A stretch of 64,000 nucleotides of DNA from Poseidonibacter ostreae (GTDB lineage: Bacteria; Campylobacterota; Campylobacteria; Campylobacterales; Arcobacteraceae), in assembly GCF_009208055.1 (NCBI RefSeq), contig NZ_WFKI01000007.1, positions 1 through 64,000 on the forward strand, given 5' to 3'. How positions within the stretch are numbered: the first letter of the stretch is position 1; each line of letters opens with the position of its first letter. The notes beneath the pieces were generated by a model. It was not told the origin of the DNA. It ran no database searches and saw only the letters and a list, made by a program, of their open reading frames with translations. A program made the position numbers and the translations under genes. Positions 42,974 to 52,361 of the stretch are shown here, in pieces.

Positions 42974-45291
42974 TGGCCAAAGAAGAAGAATATAAAACCT
43001 TCAAACTCTCAGGAGTTATAAAAAAAGTACTTTATACAAATGAAGAGACTAAGTATATAATTGCAGTTTTAGAAAATAATCAAAAAATCTGTGGTGCATA
43101 TTTTGATACAGATATTGAAAAAATTGTTGGAGAAGAAGTTGTTTTAAAAGGAAACTGGACTACTCATAAAAAATATGGAGTTCAATTTGAATTTGATACT
43201 TTAGAGCTTAAAGAAGCAGAAATATTCTTTTTTTTAACAAAAATTGTAAAAGGTGTTGGTAAAAAATTTGCAAAAGAATTAGTTGATAAATATTCTGAAG
43301 AAGAGTTAGTAAAAATACTAAATGAAAAGCCAGAAGAGTTATTAAAATTTAAAGGTATAAAAGAGAAGAAACTTAATATGATTGTTTCTTCTTGGCAAAA
43401 ATTTAAACACTTAAGAGAACTTGGCTCTTTTCTAGCAAAATTTGGTGTAACTTCAAATTTAATCACGCGAATATACTCAAGTTTAGGTGAAGTAGATAAC
43501 TTAATAGAAAAAATCAAAAAGAATCCATATCTTTTAATTAATATAAAAGGAATAGGTTTTAAACGTGCAGATGAAATTGCAAAAGCTTTAGGAATTGACC
43601 CATATTCAGAATTTAGAATAATGGCTTGTTTAAATTATACTTTAAGAGAATATTGTGATAACAATGGTAACTCTTCTATTGATAAATTTCATTTATATAA
43701 ACTTTTAGATGATTCTTTAAGATTTAGTGACAAAAATGATTTATATGAAGAATCACTTACAAAAATGCTAGTTGAAGAAGAGATTTTTGTAACAAAAGAG
43801 AATCGTTATGCACCTTCAATATTATATTATGCAGAAAAAAGAATTTTAGAGTTTTTTCAAAGAAGAGAAGGAGAACTTAATCGTAAAATTATTGCTTCTT
43901 TTGATGATTATTTAGTTAAAAAGCAATTAACCTTAGGCTTTGAATTAAGTAGCGAGCAAAAGAAAGCAGTTGAGCTAATAAATAAGGGGCATAATACACT
44001 TTTTTTAATAGGTTACGCAGGAACTGGTAAATCAACATCAAGTAAAGCAATTTTACAGTTACTTGAAGAGGTTGTTTCTTATGATGATATTATTACTATT
44101 GCCTTAAGTGGAATAGCTTCTCAGAGAATTTCTGATACTACAGGTTATGCATCTGCAACAATTCAATCTTTATTAGTAAAACACAAAGAAAAAGATTTTT
44201 TTCCTTATAAAGTAATTTTACTTGATGAAGCCTCAATGGTTAACTCAGTAACTTTTTATCAAATTATTTCAAAAATTGATGATGATACTGTCTTTATAAT
44301 TGTTGGTGATGATGGACAATTACCTGCAATTGGAGCAGGAAATATTTTAGCTGATTCTATAAAATATGATTTAGCTCCTATTTGTAAATTAACAAAAATA
44401 TATCGTCAAAATGAAAATCAAGCAATAGCAGTTATTGCAAATGATATAAGAAAAGGTGAGGTTCCTAAATATGATGAAGATTATGAAGATTTCAAGTTTG
44501 TAAATGTTTCAATTGCAAATTATTACTCACAAAAAAACTCTAATTCTTCAAATGAATTTGCTGACATTAGAGGTGAAAATTCAGAATATATTTTAAATAA
44601 TATATTAAATATTTCTGCAACTTATATTCAAAACTATTTTGATTTAATAAAAGGTAAAAAAATAAATAAAGCCTTAACTTTATTTCAAGTAATTACACCA
44701 ATGAAAGGTGGATTATTAGGAGTTGAAAACTTAAATATGCAACTTCAAAAACTTTTTAATCATACAAAAGGAAAAGCATATTCTACTAAGCTTTATGAGT
44801 ATAAAATTACTGATAAAGTAATACATATCAAAAATGAAAATATGCGTTCACAAACTATGAGTATGTATAAAAGTGGTTCAAGTGATTTTATTGAAAAAAG
44901 AGTATTTAATGGACAATTAGGATTAATAATTAAGTTAGATTTTGATGAAAATAAATGTATTGTGTTATATCCAAATGATGATATGGTAGTCTTTTATGAC
45001 TTTGATACTGTTGCATCATTACTTTCATTAGCTTACTGTTTAACTATTCATAAAACACAAGGAATGGAGTATGAAAATGCTTTAATTCCAATGAGCTTTT
45101 CACATTACATTATGCATAATACAAAGTTACTTTATACTGCAATTACAAGAGCTAAAAGAATGTGTTTTATAGTAGGGGAAGAAGAGGCTTTTATTAGTGC
45201 TTGTAAAAAATTAGAAATTACAATTAGAGAATCTGTTATTAATGATTTATTATCTAAGCCACAAATTAAAAATAAACTAATAGATCTTTAA
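42973..45291 (+). CDS. recD2: RecD2-like superfamily 1 DNA helicase
   Basis: This 772-residue helicase has the RecD2 layout: an N-terminal OB-like domain (about 1-90), helix-hairpin-helix motifs (about 90-210, with KGIGFKRADEIA), and two RecA-like motor domains. Walker A is GYAGTGKSTSSK (about 345-356), motif II is VILLDEASMV, and the C-terminal motifs include TIHKTQGMEYENALIP and YTAITRAK. It unwinds DNA 5' to 3' and is expected to act in repair or replication fork maintenance without RecBC. It overlaps the previous gene by one nt. Confidence 0.93.
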   Translation: MAKEEEYKTFKLSGVIKKVLYTNEETKYIIAVLENNQKICGAYFDTDIEKIVGEEVVLKGNWTTHKKYGVQFEFDTLELKEAEIFFFLTKIVKGVGKKFAKELVDKYSEEELVKILNEKPEELLKFKGIKEKKLNMIVSSWQKFKHLRELGSFLAKFGVTSNLITRIYSSLGEVDNLIEKIKKNPYLLINIKGIGFKRADEIAKALGIDPYSEFRIMACLNYTLREYCDNNGNSSIDKFHLYKLLDDSLRFSDKNDLYEESLTKMLVEEEIFVTKENRYAPSILYYAEKRILEFFQRREGELNRKIIASFDDYLVKKQLTLGFELSSEQKKAVELINKGHNTLFLIGYAGTGKSTSSKAILQLLEEVVSYDDIITIALSGIASQRISDTTGYASATIQSLLVKHKEKDFFPYKVILLDEASMVNSVTFYQIISKIDDDTVFIIVGDDGQLPAIGAGNILADSIKYDLAPICKLTKIYRQNENQAIAVIANDIRKGEVPKYDEDYEDFKFVNVSIANYYSQKNSNSSNEFADIRGENSEYILNNILNISATYIQNYFDLIKGKKINKALTLFQVITPMKGGLLGVENLNMQLQKLFNHTKGKAYSTKLYEYKITDKVIHIKNENMRSQTMSMYKSGSSDFIEKRVFNGQLGLIIKLDFDENKCIVLYPNDDMVVFYDFDTVASLLSLAYCLTIHKTQGMEYENALIPMSFSHYIMHNTKLLYTAITRAKRMCFIVGEEEAFISACKKLEITIRESVINDLLSKPQIKNKLIDL

Positions 45292-45349
45292 CTAATATTC
45301 AAGCAAATCTTTAGTAATATAACTAAAATTTTTAAGAGGATTATATTTT

Positions 45350-46813
45350 ATGATTACGTGGATGCAAAGACATAAAAGATGGCTTGTGATTACAATTTGG
45401 ATAAGTACTATAGCGTTTGTAGGAGCTGGCTTTGTGGGCTGGGGTTCTTATGATTATGGAAAAGATGGCGGAACAGTAGCCGTTGTAGCTGATAGAGAAG
45501 TTTCTGTTGAAGAATATCAACAAGAGTACTCAAGTCTTTATGATCAATATGCAAGATTATTTGGTGAAACATTTAACAAAGATATGGCTGATAAATTAAA
45601 TTTAAAAGATGTTGCATATAAGCAAGTAATTCAAAAAAATCTAATTTTATCTTATGCTGATTCTTTAGGTTTAGATGTAACAGATCAAGATATTGCAAAA
45701 GAGTTATTAAAATATAATGCCTTTATGGTAGATGGAAAATTTGATAAAGCAACTTATGTAAAAGTTTTATCTCAAAATAGAACTACTCCTGTTAAATTTG
45801 AAGATTCATTAAAAAGAAATATTCTATTACAAAAAGTTCAATTATTATTTGATATTAAACCAAATAGTGTAGAAGTTGAAAACTTAAGTAAGTTATTATT
45901 CATTGAAGATGATATCTCTTACAAAATCTTAAATATCAAAGATATTACTGTAAATCCTACAGAGGATGATTTAAAGAAACATTGGGAAGCTAATAAAAAT
46001 GCTTATATGTCAGAAGTTTCTTATGTTTTTGAAAGAGTAGATGTTCCTGTTGTAAGTTCGAATTCAAGTGCTGAAGATATTGAAAAACATCATAGTAAAT
46101 TTAAAACTGATTATAAAAAAGAAGATGGAAAAATTAAATCTTTCGATGAAGCAAAAGCTGAAGTTATAAAAGAATTAGATAATAAATTTACAAAAAAAGA
46201 AGCATTGAAAAAATATCTAAAAGTAAAAAAAGCTGAAGAAACATTAACTGCTTCAACTACAATTGATGAAAGTAAGCTTCCATTCTCTACTCTTAATAAT
46301 CAAAAGATAATTGATTCTAAGCCAGGTGATTTACTTAAGCCATTTTTAGAAGATGATAAGTTTGTTATTGTAAGAGTACTTGCTAAAAATGAATCAAAGC
46401 CTTTATCTTACGAAAAAGCATTAGAAGATGTAAAGGTTTCATATGAAAAAGTTGCAAAAGCTAAAAAACTTGATGAATTAGCACAAAAAGAACTAGAAAA
46501 TTTTGTTGGTACAGAAGTTAAAGGTATTACAAGACAATCAATTGCAAAAATTGCAGGATTAGAGCCTCAAGAAGCAGCAGATTTCTTAAGTAGATTATTT
46601 GTAGCTACAGAAAAAACTGGAACAATAAAAGTTAATGATAAAGTTGTATTATTTAGAATTGATAATTCTAAATTTGGAACTTATGATAAAGCAAGAGATG
46701 AGTCTATTAAAAGCACAATTGTACAATTACAAAGTGAAGAATTAATGAATAATCTTGTAAAAAGATTAGAAAATAAATACGAAATACAATCATCTATAGA
46801 AATAAAGGAATAA
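45350..46813 (+). CDS. PpiD-like membrane-anchored peptidyl-prolyl isomerase/chaperone
   Basis: This 487-residue protein has an N-terminal membrane anchor (about 11-32), then a SurA/PpiD-type N-terminal chaperone domain (about 40-200), a central region with weak parvulin features (about 220-380) and a C-terminal helical part. PpiD proteins help newly exported proteins fold at the Sec translocon. The parvulin core is degenerate, so chaperone activity may be retained without isomerase activity. GGA lies before the ATG. It precedes ftsA by 3 nt, as in other Campylobacterota. Confidence 0.87.
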   Translation: MITWMQRHKRWLVITIWISTIAFVGAGFVGWGSYDYGKDGGTVAVVADREVSVEEYQQEYSSLYDQYARLFGETFNKDMADKLNLKDVAYKQVIQKNLILSYADSLGLDVTDQDIAKELLKYNAFMVDGKFDKATYVKVLSQNRTTPVKFEDSLKRNILLQKVQLLFDIKPNSVEVENLSKLLFIEDDISYKILNIKDITVNPTEDDLKKHWEANKNAYMSEVSYVFERVDVPVVSSNSSAEDIEKHHSKFKTDYKKEDGKIKSFDEAKAEVIKELDNKFTKKEALKKYLKVKKAEETLTASTTIDESKLPFSTLNNQKIIDSKPGDLLKPFLEDDKFVIVRVLAKNESKPLSYEKALEDVKVSYEKVAKAKKLDELAQKELENFVGTEVKGITRQSIAKIAGLEPQEAADFLSRLFVATEKTGTIKVNDKVVLFRIDNSKFGTYDKARDESIKSTIVQLQSEELMNNLVKRLENKYEIQSSIEIKE

Positions 46814-46816
46814 TAA

Positions 46817-48199
46817 TTGAATAATACTCTTTTAGCAATTGATATTGGTTCATCTGCAATAACAGCTGTTATTGCAAAGCATGATTTAGAATCTAATATT
46901 AATATCCTTGGTACTGGCGTACAAAAGAGTGAGGGTGTTAATAAAGGTATAATCATAAATATAGAAGAGGCTTCTAAAGCTATAAAAGATGCCATTAATA
47001 TAGCAAAAAGAAGTTCTACAGAAGTTATTGATACCTCTGTTGTTTCTATTTCAGGTTCTTACACAAAAAGTATTAGAAGTTCTGGTTCTGTAAATGTTCC
47101 AAATGGTCTAATTACTGAAACTGAGATTAATCAAGTAATGCAAATGGCATTATATAATGCAACTATAGTTCCTGAGTATGAAGTAGTTCACGTTGTACCT
47201 ATATTCTTTAAAGTTGATGATTCTGTTGATGTTGATAATCCTCTTAACATGAATGGTTCAAGACTTGAAGTTTCTGTATATATTGTAACTGCAAAAAGAA
47301 CAGCATTAACTAACATAAAATCTGCTCTTAAAATATCAGGTGTTGATATTACTAGATTTGTTTTAGATGGTTATGCATCAGCAATCTCTATTTTAGATGA
47401 ACAACAAAAAAAGTTTGGAGCAACTGTTATTAACATAGGTTCAACAACAACTGAATTTGTATGTTATAAAGGTAACTCATTAATTTATAATGGATTTATT
47501 CCAGTTGGATCAAATCATATAACAAATGACTTATCTGTAATGCTTCATACACCACCAGCAGCAGCTGAAAAAATTAAAACAGAATATGGTTCTTTAACAA
47601 AAGATTACTCTTCATCAAATGATTTAGGTGTTACAAAAGTTAAAATACCTAGAATCGGAGATGAAGATACACATTCTGAAGTGGCATTAGACCATATCCA
47701 AACAATTATTCATGCAAGAATAGAAGAGATATTAATTCTTGTGAAAAATCAATTAAAGAAAAGTGGAATTCTAGATAATGTAGGCTCAGGAATTGTTATA
47801 ACTGGTGGGATGAGTAATCTTGAAGGTATTAAATCTCTTGCTGTAAAAATTTATGATGGAATACCTATTTCTTTATCAAATCCAAAGAATATTGAAAATG
47901 GATATATGAGTTTTGATGATCCAAAGATGTCAACAATTATAGGATTACTTGTATACTCTTTAGGAATTAACAGAAGTTACGAATTAGACTCAAGTAAAAA
48001 ATTAATGAAACCAGTTAAAAAACAGGCTATTGCTGAAGAAAAAGTAATAAACAATGATTCAATTAATACTAAATCTACTCCTAACAATCACAGAGAAGAT
48101 TTAAACTTAAAAGATGATCCCACAGTTTTAACACCTTTAAGAAAAGATAAGAAAAAAGGTGTTTCAAAATTCTGGAGTAAAGTATCGGAGTGGTTTTAA
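46817..48199 (+). CDS. ftsA: Cell division protein FtsA
   Basis: FtsA is an actin-like ATPase that anchors FtsZ to the membrane. The 460-residue protein has the SHS2 region (about 80-165), the phosphate-1 LLAIDIGSSAITAVI and phosphate-2 VINIGSTTTEF motifs, the adenosine motif IVITGGMSNLEGI, and a C-terminal amphipathic membrane-targeting helix (KFWSKVSEWF). The start is TTG 46817 with AAGGA before it. Its stop overlaps the ftsZ start (TAATG). Confidence 0.96.
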   Translation: MNNTLLAIDIGSSAITAVIAKHDLESNINILGTGVQKSEGVNKGIIINIEEASKAIKDAINIAKRSSTEVIDTSVVSISGSYTKSIRSSGSVNVPNGLITETEINQVMQMALYNATIVPEYEVVHVVPIFFKVDDSVDVDNPLNMNGSRLEVSVYIVTAKRTALTNIKSALKISGVDITRFVLDGYASAISILDEQQKKFGATVINIGSTTTEFVCYKGNSLIYNGFIPVGSNHITNDLSVMLHTPPAAAEKIKTEYGSLTKDYSSSNDLGVTKVKIPRIGDEDTHSEVALDHIQTIIHARIEEILILVKNQLKKSGILDNVGSGIVITGGMSNLEGIKSLAVKIYDGIPISLSNPKNIENGYMSFDDPKMSTIIGLLVYSLGINRSYELDSSKKLMKPVKKQAIAEEKVINNDSINTKSTPNNHREDLNLKDDPTVLTPLRKDKKKGVSKFWSKVSEWF

Positions 48200-49329
48200 T
48201 GGATAACTTATTTAAAGTAGAAGATATAAAAGAAGATATGCCAAATAAAGTTTTATCAGACAATGTAGCAAAAATTGCTGTTATTGGAGTTGGTGGTGGT
48301 GGTTGTAATATGATTAACCACATGATTAAAGAAGGTTCTCATAAAATTGATTTAATCGCAGCTAATACTGATTTACAAGTTTTACATATTTCAAAAGCAC
48401 CTAAAAAAATCCAATTAGGACTTAAACTTACTAAAGGTTTAGGTGCTGGTATGAAACCAGAAATTGGTAGAGATTCTGCTGTTGAATCATATGAAGATAT
48501 TAAAACTGCACTAAAAGGTGCTGATATTATCTTTATTGCTGCTGGTCTTGGTGGAGGTACTGGAACTGGAGCTGCTGCTATTATTGCAAAAGCTGCAAAA
48601 GAAATAGGAGCACTTACTGTTTCTGTTGTTACTAAACCATTTACTTGGGAAGGTAAGAAAAGAGCAGGCTTAGCAAACTTAGGTCTGGAAGAACTTAAAA
48701 AAGTATCTGATTCAATTATAGTTGTTCCTAATGATAGATTACTAGAAATTATTGATGAAAATGTTGGTATGAAAGATGCTTTCAAAATTATTGATAATAT
48801 TTTATTCCAAGCAGTAAATGGAATGTCTGAGGTTATTTTAAATCCAGGAAATTCAGATATTAATACAGATTTTGCTGATGTTAAAACAATAATGCAACAT
48901 CGTGGTATGGCTTTAATGGGAATTGGTAAGGCAAAAGGTGAAGACGCAGCTCAAAGAGCTTTAGAAGATGCTATTGATTCTCCTTTACTTGATAAAGTAT
49001 CATTAAATGGTGCAAAAGGTATTTTAATACACTTTAATATCCATCCTCAAGTATCACTATTTGCTATTAATGATGTAATGGGAACTATAAATGATAGAAT
49101 GGATTCAAATGCTGAGATTATCTTTGGAACTACTTCTGATTCAACACTTGAAACAGATGAAGTTAAAATTACAATAGTGGCAACTGGATTTGAATCTAAA
49201 AATGATGAACATGAAGAGAGTACTGAAAATACAGAAGAAGGAACACAAAATACTATGTCATCTGCTGATGATAATTATTTAGATGTACCACCATTAATGA
49301 GAGACTACGTAGTACAATATCAATTATAA
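48199..49329 (+). CDS. ftsZ: Cell division protein FtsZ
   Basis: FtsZ is the tubulin-like GTPase that forms the division ring. The 376-residue protein has VIGVGGGGCNMINHM, the signature GLGGGTGTGAA, and the T7 loop NTDFADVKTIM. A linker of about 40 residues ends in LDVPPLMRDYV, the conserved peptide that binds FtsA. I choose ATG 48199, spaced eight nt from GGAG; it overlaps the ftsA stop (TAATG). Confidence 0.98.
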   Translation: MDNLFKVEDIKEDMPNKVLSDNVAKIAVIGVGGGGCNMINHMIKEGSHKIDLIAANTDLQVLHISKAPKKIQLGLKLTKGLGAGMKPEIGRDSAVESYEDIKTALKGADIIFIAAGLGGGTGTGAAAIIAKAAKEIGALTVSVVTKPFTWEGKKRAGLANLGLEELKKVSDSIIVVPNDRLLEIIDENVGMKDAFKIIDNILFQAVNGMSEVILNPGNSDINTDFADVKTIMQHRGMALMGIGKAKGEDAAQRALEDAIDSPLLDKVSLNGAKGILIHFNIHPQVSLFAINDVMGTINDRMDSNAEIIFGTTSDSTLETDEVKITIVATGFESKNDEHEESTENTEEGTQNTMSSADDNYLDVPPLMRDYVVQYQL

Positions 49330-49341
49330 GACTACAAAAAT

Positions 49342-49373
49342 AAAAATGAAGAATTAATCTTCTTCATTTTTTT
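49342..49373. terminator. Terminator shared by ftsZ and hspR, inside the hspR coding end
   Basis: AAAAATGAAGAA (49342-49353) pairs perfectly with TTCTTCATTTTT (49360-49371) across a 6-nt loop. The hspR stop codon falls in the loop and its last codons form the right arm. The T-tract on the plus strand ends ftsZ transcription, and the A-tract can do the same for the minus-strand cbpA-hspR unit. Confidence 0.8.
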
Positions 49374-49746
49374 CTACAATTACAATATCAAAAGAAGTTT
49401 GTTGAACAACTAAGGCTTTTGTATCTGGAACTACTGCTAAATTATTTATATTTTTTATTTTTACTTTGTATGCATGTATCTCTTCTTCTAAAGAAGCTAT
49501 TCTTTCATTTAACTGTAAAATCACATCAACACCTGCTAGATTAACTCCAAGCTTTCTTGTTAGTGTTAAAACATATTTTATATGGTCTATGTCTTTTTGA
49601 GAATAGAGTCTTATTTTACCATTTGTCCTAGAGGGAGTAATTAATCCCTCTCTTTCATATTGTCTTAAAGTTTGAGGATGAATATCTAAAATTTCAGCAA
49701 CTGCTGATATTAAAAAAACAGGTTCAACATAACTATTTGTTTCCAT
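49354..49746 (-). CDS. hspR: MerR-family heat-shock repressor HspR
   Basis: HspR represses heat-shock genes by binding HAIR inverted repeats. The 130-residue protein has an N-terminal winged helix (FLISAVAEILDIHPQTLRQYEREGLITPSRTNGKIRLYS is the region at about 11-49) followed by a coiled-coil dimerisation helix (about 75-105). It is 12 nt downstream of cbpA in a two-gene unit, and a HAIR-like site lies in the cbpA promoter, so autoregulation is expected, as known in Helicobacter and Campylobacter. Confidence 0.93.
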   Translation of the reverse strand: METNSYVEPVFLISAVAEILDIHPQTLRQYEREGLITPSRTNGKIRLYSQKDIDHIKYVLTLTRKLGVNLAGVDVILQLNERIASLEEEIHAYKVKIKNINNLAVVPDTKALVVQQTSFDIVIVEKNEED

Positions 49747-49758
49747 TGATTAATCCTT

Positions 49759-50622
49759 TTAGTTTTCTGGAAGTTTCTCTTTTAGAACTTCAATTAAATC
49801 TTCATCTAAGTCTTCAACTTTAGGTAATATGATATTTGCTTTTAAGTATAAATCACCTTTAACCCCAGCTTTTCTATTTAAAACTCCAAGCTCTTTAACT
49901 CTAAATTTTTGGTTTTGTTTAGTATTTTGTGGAACTTTTAAAGTGATATCTTTATGAATTGTTTTGATTTCAACTTTTCCACCAAATAATGCAACTTTTA
50001 AAGGAATATCAAACTTTTTGATTAAAGTATCATCTTCTCTTTCATATTCAGGTGAGGGTGCTACAACAATCTTTAAGATTAAATCTCCTCTTTGTCCTTG
50101 ATAAGACTTCCCTTTTCCTTTTGCTCTTATTTTTTGACCATCTTGAATCCCCTCTGGAATTTTAATATCAAAAGAGTCGTTATTTAAAGTTACATGTTGC
50201 TTTCCACCTAAAACTGATACATCAAAAGCAATAGTAAGTTGTGCACTTGTATCTAAATCTGGTTCATTAAAGCCACCAAAACCGCCTTGAGAGAAACCAC
50301 CACCTCCAAAGCCACCTCCACCTTGACCAAACATTTGTCTTAAAATATCATCTAAATCTGCATTTGAACCTTGTCTTTGTGCAAAGTCATGGAAGTTTTG
50401 ATCTCCAAACATTGAGTCACCATGTTGATCATATTGTAGTTTCTTTTGCTCATCACTTAATACTTCATAAGCAGCATTTATCTCTTTAAATTTTTCTTCT
50501 GCTTCTTTATCTTTATTCACATCTGGATGATATTTTCTTGCTAGTTTTCTATATGCTTTTTTTATTTCATCTTTTGATGCATTTTCACTAACTTCAAGTG
50601 TCTCATATAAACTTTTTGCCAT
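49759..50622 (-). CDS. cbpA: DnaJ-family co-chaperone CbpA
   Basis: This DnaJ-type co-chaperone stimulates DnaK. The 287-residue protein has the J domain (about 2-70) with HPDVNK, a Gly/Phe-rich linker (about 95-125) and the C-terminal substrate-binding domains (about 130-280). The zinc-finger region of full DnaJ is absent, as in CbpA. I choose ATG 50622, preceded by AGGA, over an upstream TTG that would add 33 non-family residues. It is the first gene of cbpA-hspR. Confidence 0.94.
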   Translation of the reverse strand: MAKSLYETLEVSENASKDEIKKAYRKLARKYHPDVNKDKEAEEKFKEINAAYEVLSDEQKKLQYDQHGDSMFGDQNFHDFAQRQGSNADLDDILRQMFGQGGGGFGGGGFSQGGFGGFNEPDLDTSAQLTIAFDVSVLGGKQHVTLNNDSFDIKIPEGIQDGQKIRAKGKGKSYQGQRGDLILKIVVAPSPEYEREDDTLIKKFDIPLKVALFGGKVEIKTIHKDITLKVPQNTKQNQKFRVKELGVLNRKAGVKGDLYLKANIILPKVEDLDEDLIEVLKEKLPEN

Positions 50623-50667
50623 TTTTTTTCCTATAAAATTTAAATATATTTTCTTAAAATTTTCTTT

Positions 50668-50696
50668 ATTATATCTAATACTTGAGTCAAAGTCAA
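50668..50696 (-). promoter_or_regulatory. Sigma-70 type promoter of cbpA-hspR
   Basis: On the minus strand, TTGACT (50696-50691) and TATAAT (50673-50668) are separated by 17 bp, upstream of the cbpA ATG by about 45 nt. The HAIR-like operator overlaps the -35 element, so a bound repressor would block RNA polymerase. Confidence 0.75.
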
Positions 50697-50701
50697 TCAA
50701 G
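50681..50701. promoter_or_regulatory. HAIR-like HspR operator
   Basis: CTTGAGT (50681-50687), seven bases, then AATCAAG (50695-50701) matches the HAIR consensus CTTGAGT-N7-ACTCAAG with a single mismatch. It overlaps the -35 region of the cbpA-hspR promoter, supporting negative autoregulation by HspR. The match is direct; the regulation is from established knowledge of HspR. Confidence 0.85.
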
Positions 50702-50826
50702 TTTAGAATTAATATTAGCAATTATATCTATTAATTGATAATTTTTTATAAAAACTTTAGTGTTTAAGCCTTATTTTCTAAGTATTTAGTTAGGATTTTA
50801 GCAATTTATAGTAATAGGTATTTAAA

Positions 50827-51153
50827 ATGTTTGAAAAAGATGAGTGGACACAACAAGAGTTATACAAATATTCAAAGCAATTAGAAAAAGAGGATATACA
50901 AGTTATTCTTATTGATACTATTTTAAAGCCACTTGATAGAATTGAGACTATTACTTACAACCCTTATGAAATGAATTTAATGCCAAAAGGCTCTATTTTT
51001 GTCTTTTATTGTGATACTGGAAAAACTACAAAAGAGAGATTATCTTATTATAAAAAGAAGTTTCCTGATTATAAATGTATAAGTTTACGAGGTGGAAGAG
51101 GGTACTGGCGACCTAATTATCAATTACTTGATGAAATGGATAAAAATGTCTAA
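50827..51153 (+). CDS. Small rhodanese-like protein
   Basis: This 108-residue protein has a rhodanese-like C-terminal half: a strand followed by a loop with C62 in FVFYCDTGKTTKERL, then YKCISLRGGRGYW, as in single-domain sulfurtransferases. C62 is the expected persulfide-carrying residue. It overlaps the downstream FAD oxidoreductase gene by 8 nt. The pairing with a tRNA-wobble-modification-like enzyme suggests a role in sulfur transfer, but the substrate is not shown. Confidence 0.75.
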   Translation: MFEKDEWTQQELYKYSKQLEKEDIQVILIDTILKPLDRIETITYNPYEMNLMPKGSIFVFYCDTGKTTKERLSYYKKKFPDYKCISLRGGRGYWRPNYQLLDEMDKNV

Positions 51154-52342
51154 TCAAGAAGAGTATGACTATGTAATTGTTGGTGCTGGAATTGCAGGAA
51201 GTTCAACTGCATATTTTTTATCTAAATACTCCAATTCAATTTTGCTTATTGATAAAAATGAAAAAGTTGCTTTTGGAGCAAGTGGAGCTGCAGGTGCTTT
51301 TTTATCACCATTATTAGGTAAACCTAATAAGTTTAAAGATTTAATTAGTAAATCTTTAAACTTTTCAACTAGCTTCTATAAAGAAATCAAAAGTAAATCT
51401 TTTAAAAATGATGGTGTCTGTAGAATTCCTAAAAATGAGGAAGATAGAGAAAAGTTCAACTCTTATAAACCTTATATGGATTTTGAATATAGAGACTTAA
51501 ATGATGGCTATTTTTTTGATATTGGTTCTTGGATTAATCCTTTAGAAGTATGTGATTTACTTACAAAAGATATTAATAAAAGATTATCCTATGATATTTC
51601 TTTAATTGAGAAAAAAGAGAATTTATGGATTTTAAATAATGAGATTAAAACAAAAAATCTTATCCTTTGTACAGGTGCAAATACAAAACTGATAAAAGAA
51701 AAATATTTTTATATAAGAGCTGTTTGGGGACAAAAAATAGATATTACAACTAGTACTAATGTTCTTATGAATTATCATAAAGAGTGCTCAGTTTCAAAAG
51801 CTATAAAATCTGATAATGAAAAATTATTTAAAGTTTCTATTGGTGCAACACATCATAGGTTTGATTGTGATAAAAATATTTGTAACTATTGTGTGGAAGT
51901 TGCAAATCTTAATAAAGATTGTGCTAAATGTTATTCAAAACAGATAGTGGATAAAGACTCACTAAAATTAATAAAATTAGCTAATGATATTATAAAATTA
52001 GATGATGTAAATGTTATAGATGTTAAAATTGGAGCTAGAGCTTCAAGTACTGATTATTTTCCAATGCTTGGAAAATTAATTGACTCAGAAAAAAGTTTTT
52101 TAAAGTTTCCCCATTTAATAAACGGAACACATATAAAAGAAGAGATGTTAGAAAAAATTGAAAGTCTTTATGTCCTTAATGGAGTAGGTGGTAGAGGCTT
52201 TGTTTTATCCCCATACTTAGCAAATGAGCTTGTTGAAAATATAATAAATAATAAAGAGATTGAAGATAGCATATCTACATATCGTTTATTTAAAAGATGG
52301 GCAAAAAAACAAAAAAACAAAAGAACAAAAATCAATAATTAA
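51146..52342 (+). CDS. MnmC-type FAD-dependent oxidoreductase with cysteine cluster
   Basis: This 398-residue protein has the DAO fold: YVIVGAGIAGSSTAYFL binds FAD at the N-terminus, FGASGAAGAFLSPLLGKP follows, and GARASSTDYFPMLG with GVGGRGFVLSPYLANE closes the C-terminus. It corresponds to the FAD domain of MnmC, which removes the carboxymethyl group from cmnm5(s2)U34 of tRNA; the methyltransferase domain is absent. An insert at 241-262 holds C241, C246, C249, C259 and C262, possibly a metal site. I choose ATG 51146 as start; in-frame ATG codons lie upstream. It overlaps the rhodanese-like gene. Confidence 0.82.
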   Translation: MSNQEEYDYVIVGAGIAGSSTAYFLSKYSNSILLIDKNEKVAFGASGAAGAFLSPLLGKPNKFKDLISKSLNFSTSFYKEIKSKSFKNDGVCRIPKNEEDREKFNSYKPYMDFEYRDLNDGYFFDIGSWINPLEVCDLLTKDINKRLSYDISLIEKKENLWILNNEIKTKNLILCTGANTKLIKEKYFYIRAVWGQKIDITTSTNVLMNYHKECSVSKAIKSDNEKLFKVSIGATHHRFDCDKNICNYCVEVANLNKDCAKCYSKQIVDKDSLKLIKLANDIIKLDDVNVIDVKIGARASSTDYFPMLGKLIDSEKSFLKFPHLINGTHIKEEMLEKIESLYVLNGVGGRGFVLSPYLANELVENIINNKEIEDSISTYRLFKRWAKKQKNKRTKINN

Positions 52343-52361
52343 AATAATAGGAATATAGATA

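Noticed and set aside
48339..48785. Long open frame antisense to ftsZ
   Set aside because: It is a shadow of the ftsZ codon pattern with no Shine-Dalgarno site or recognisable domain.
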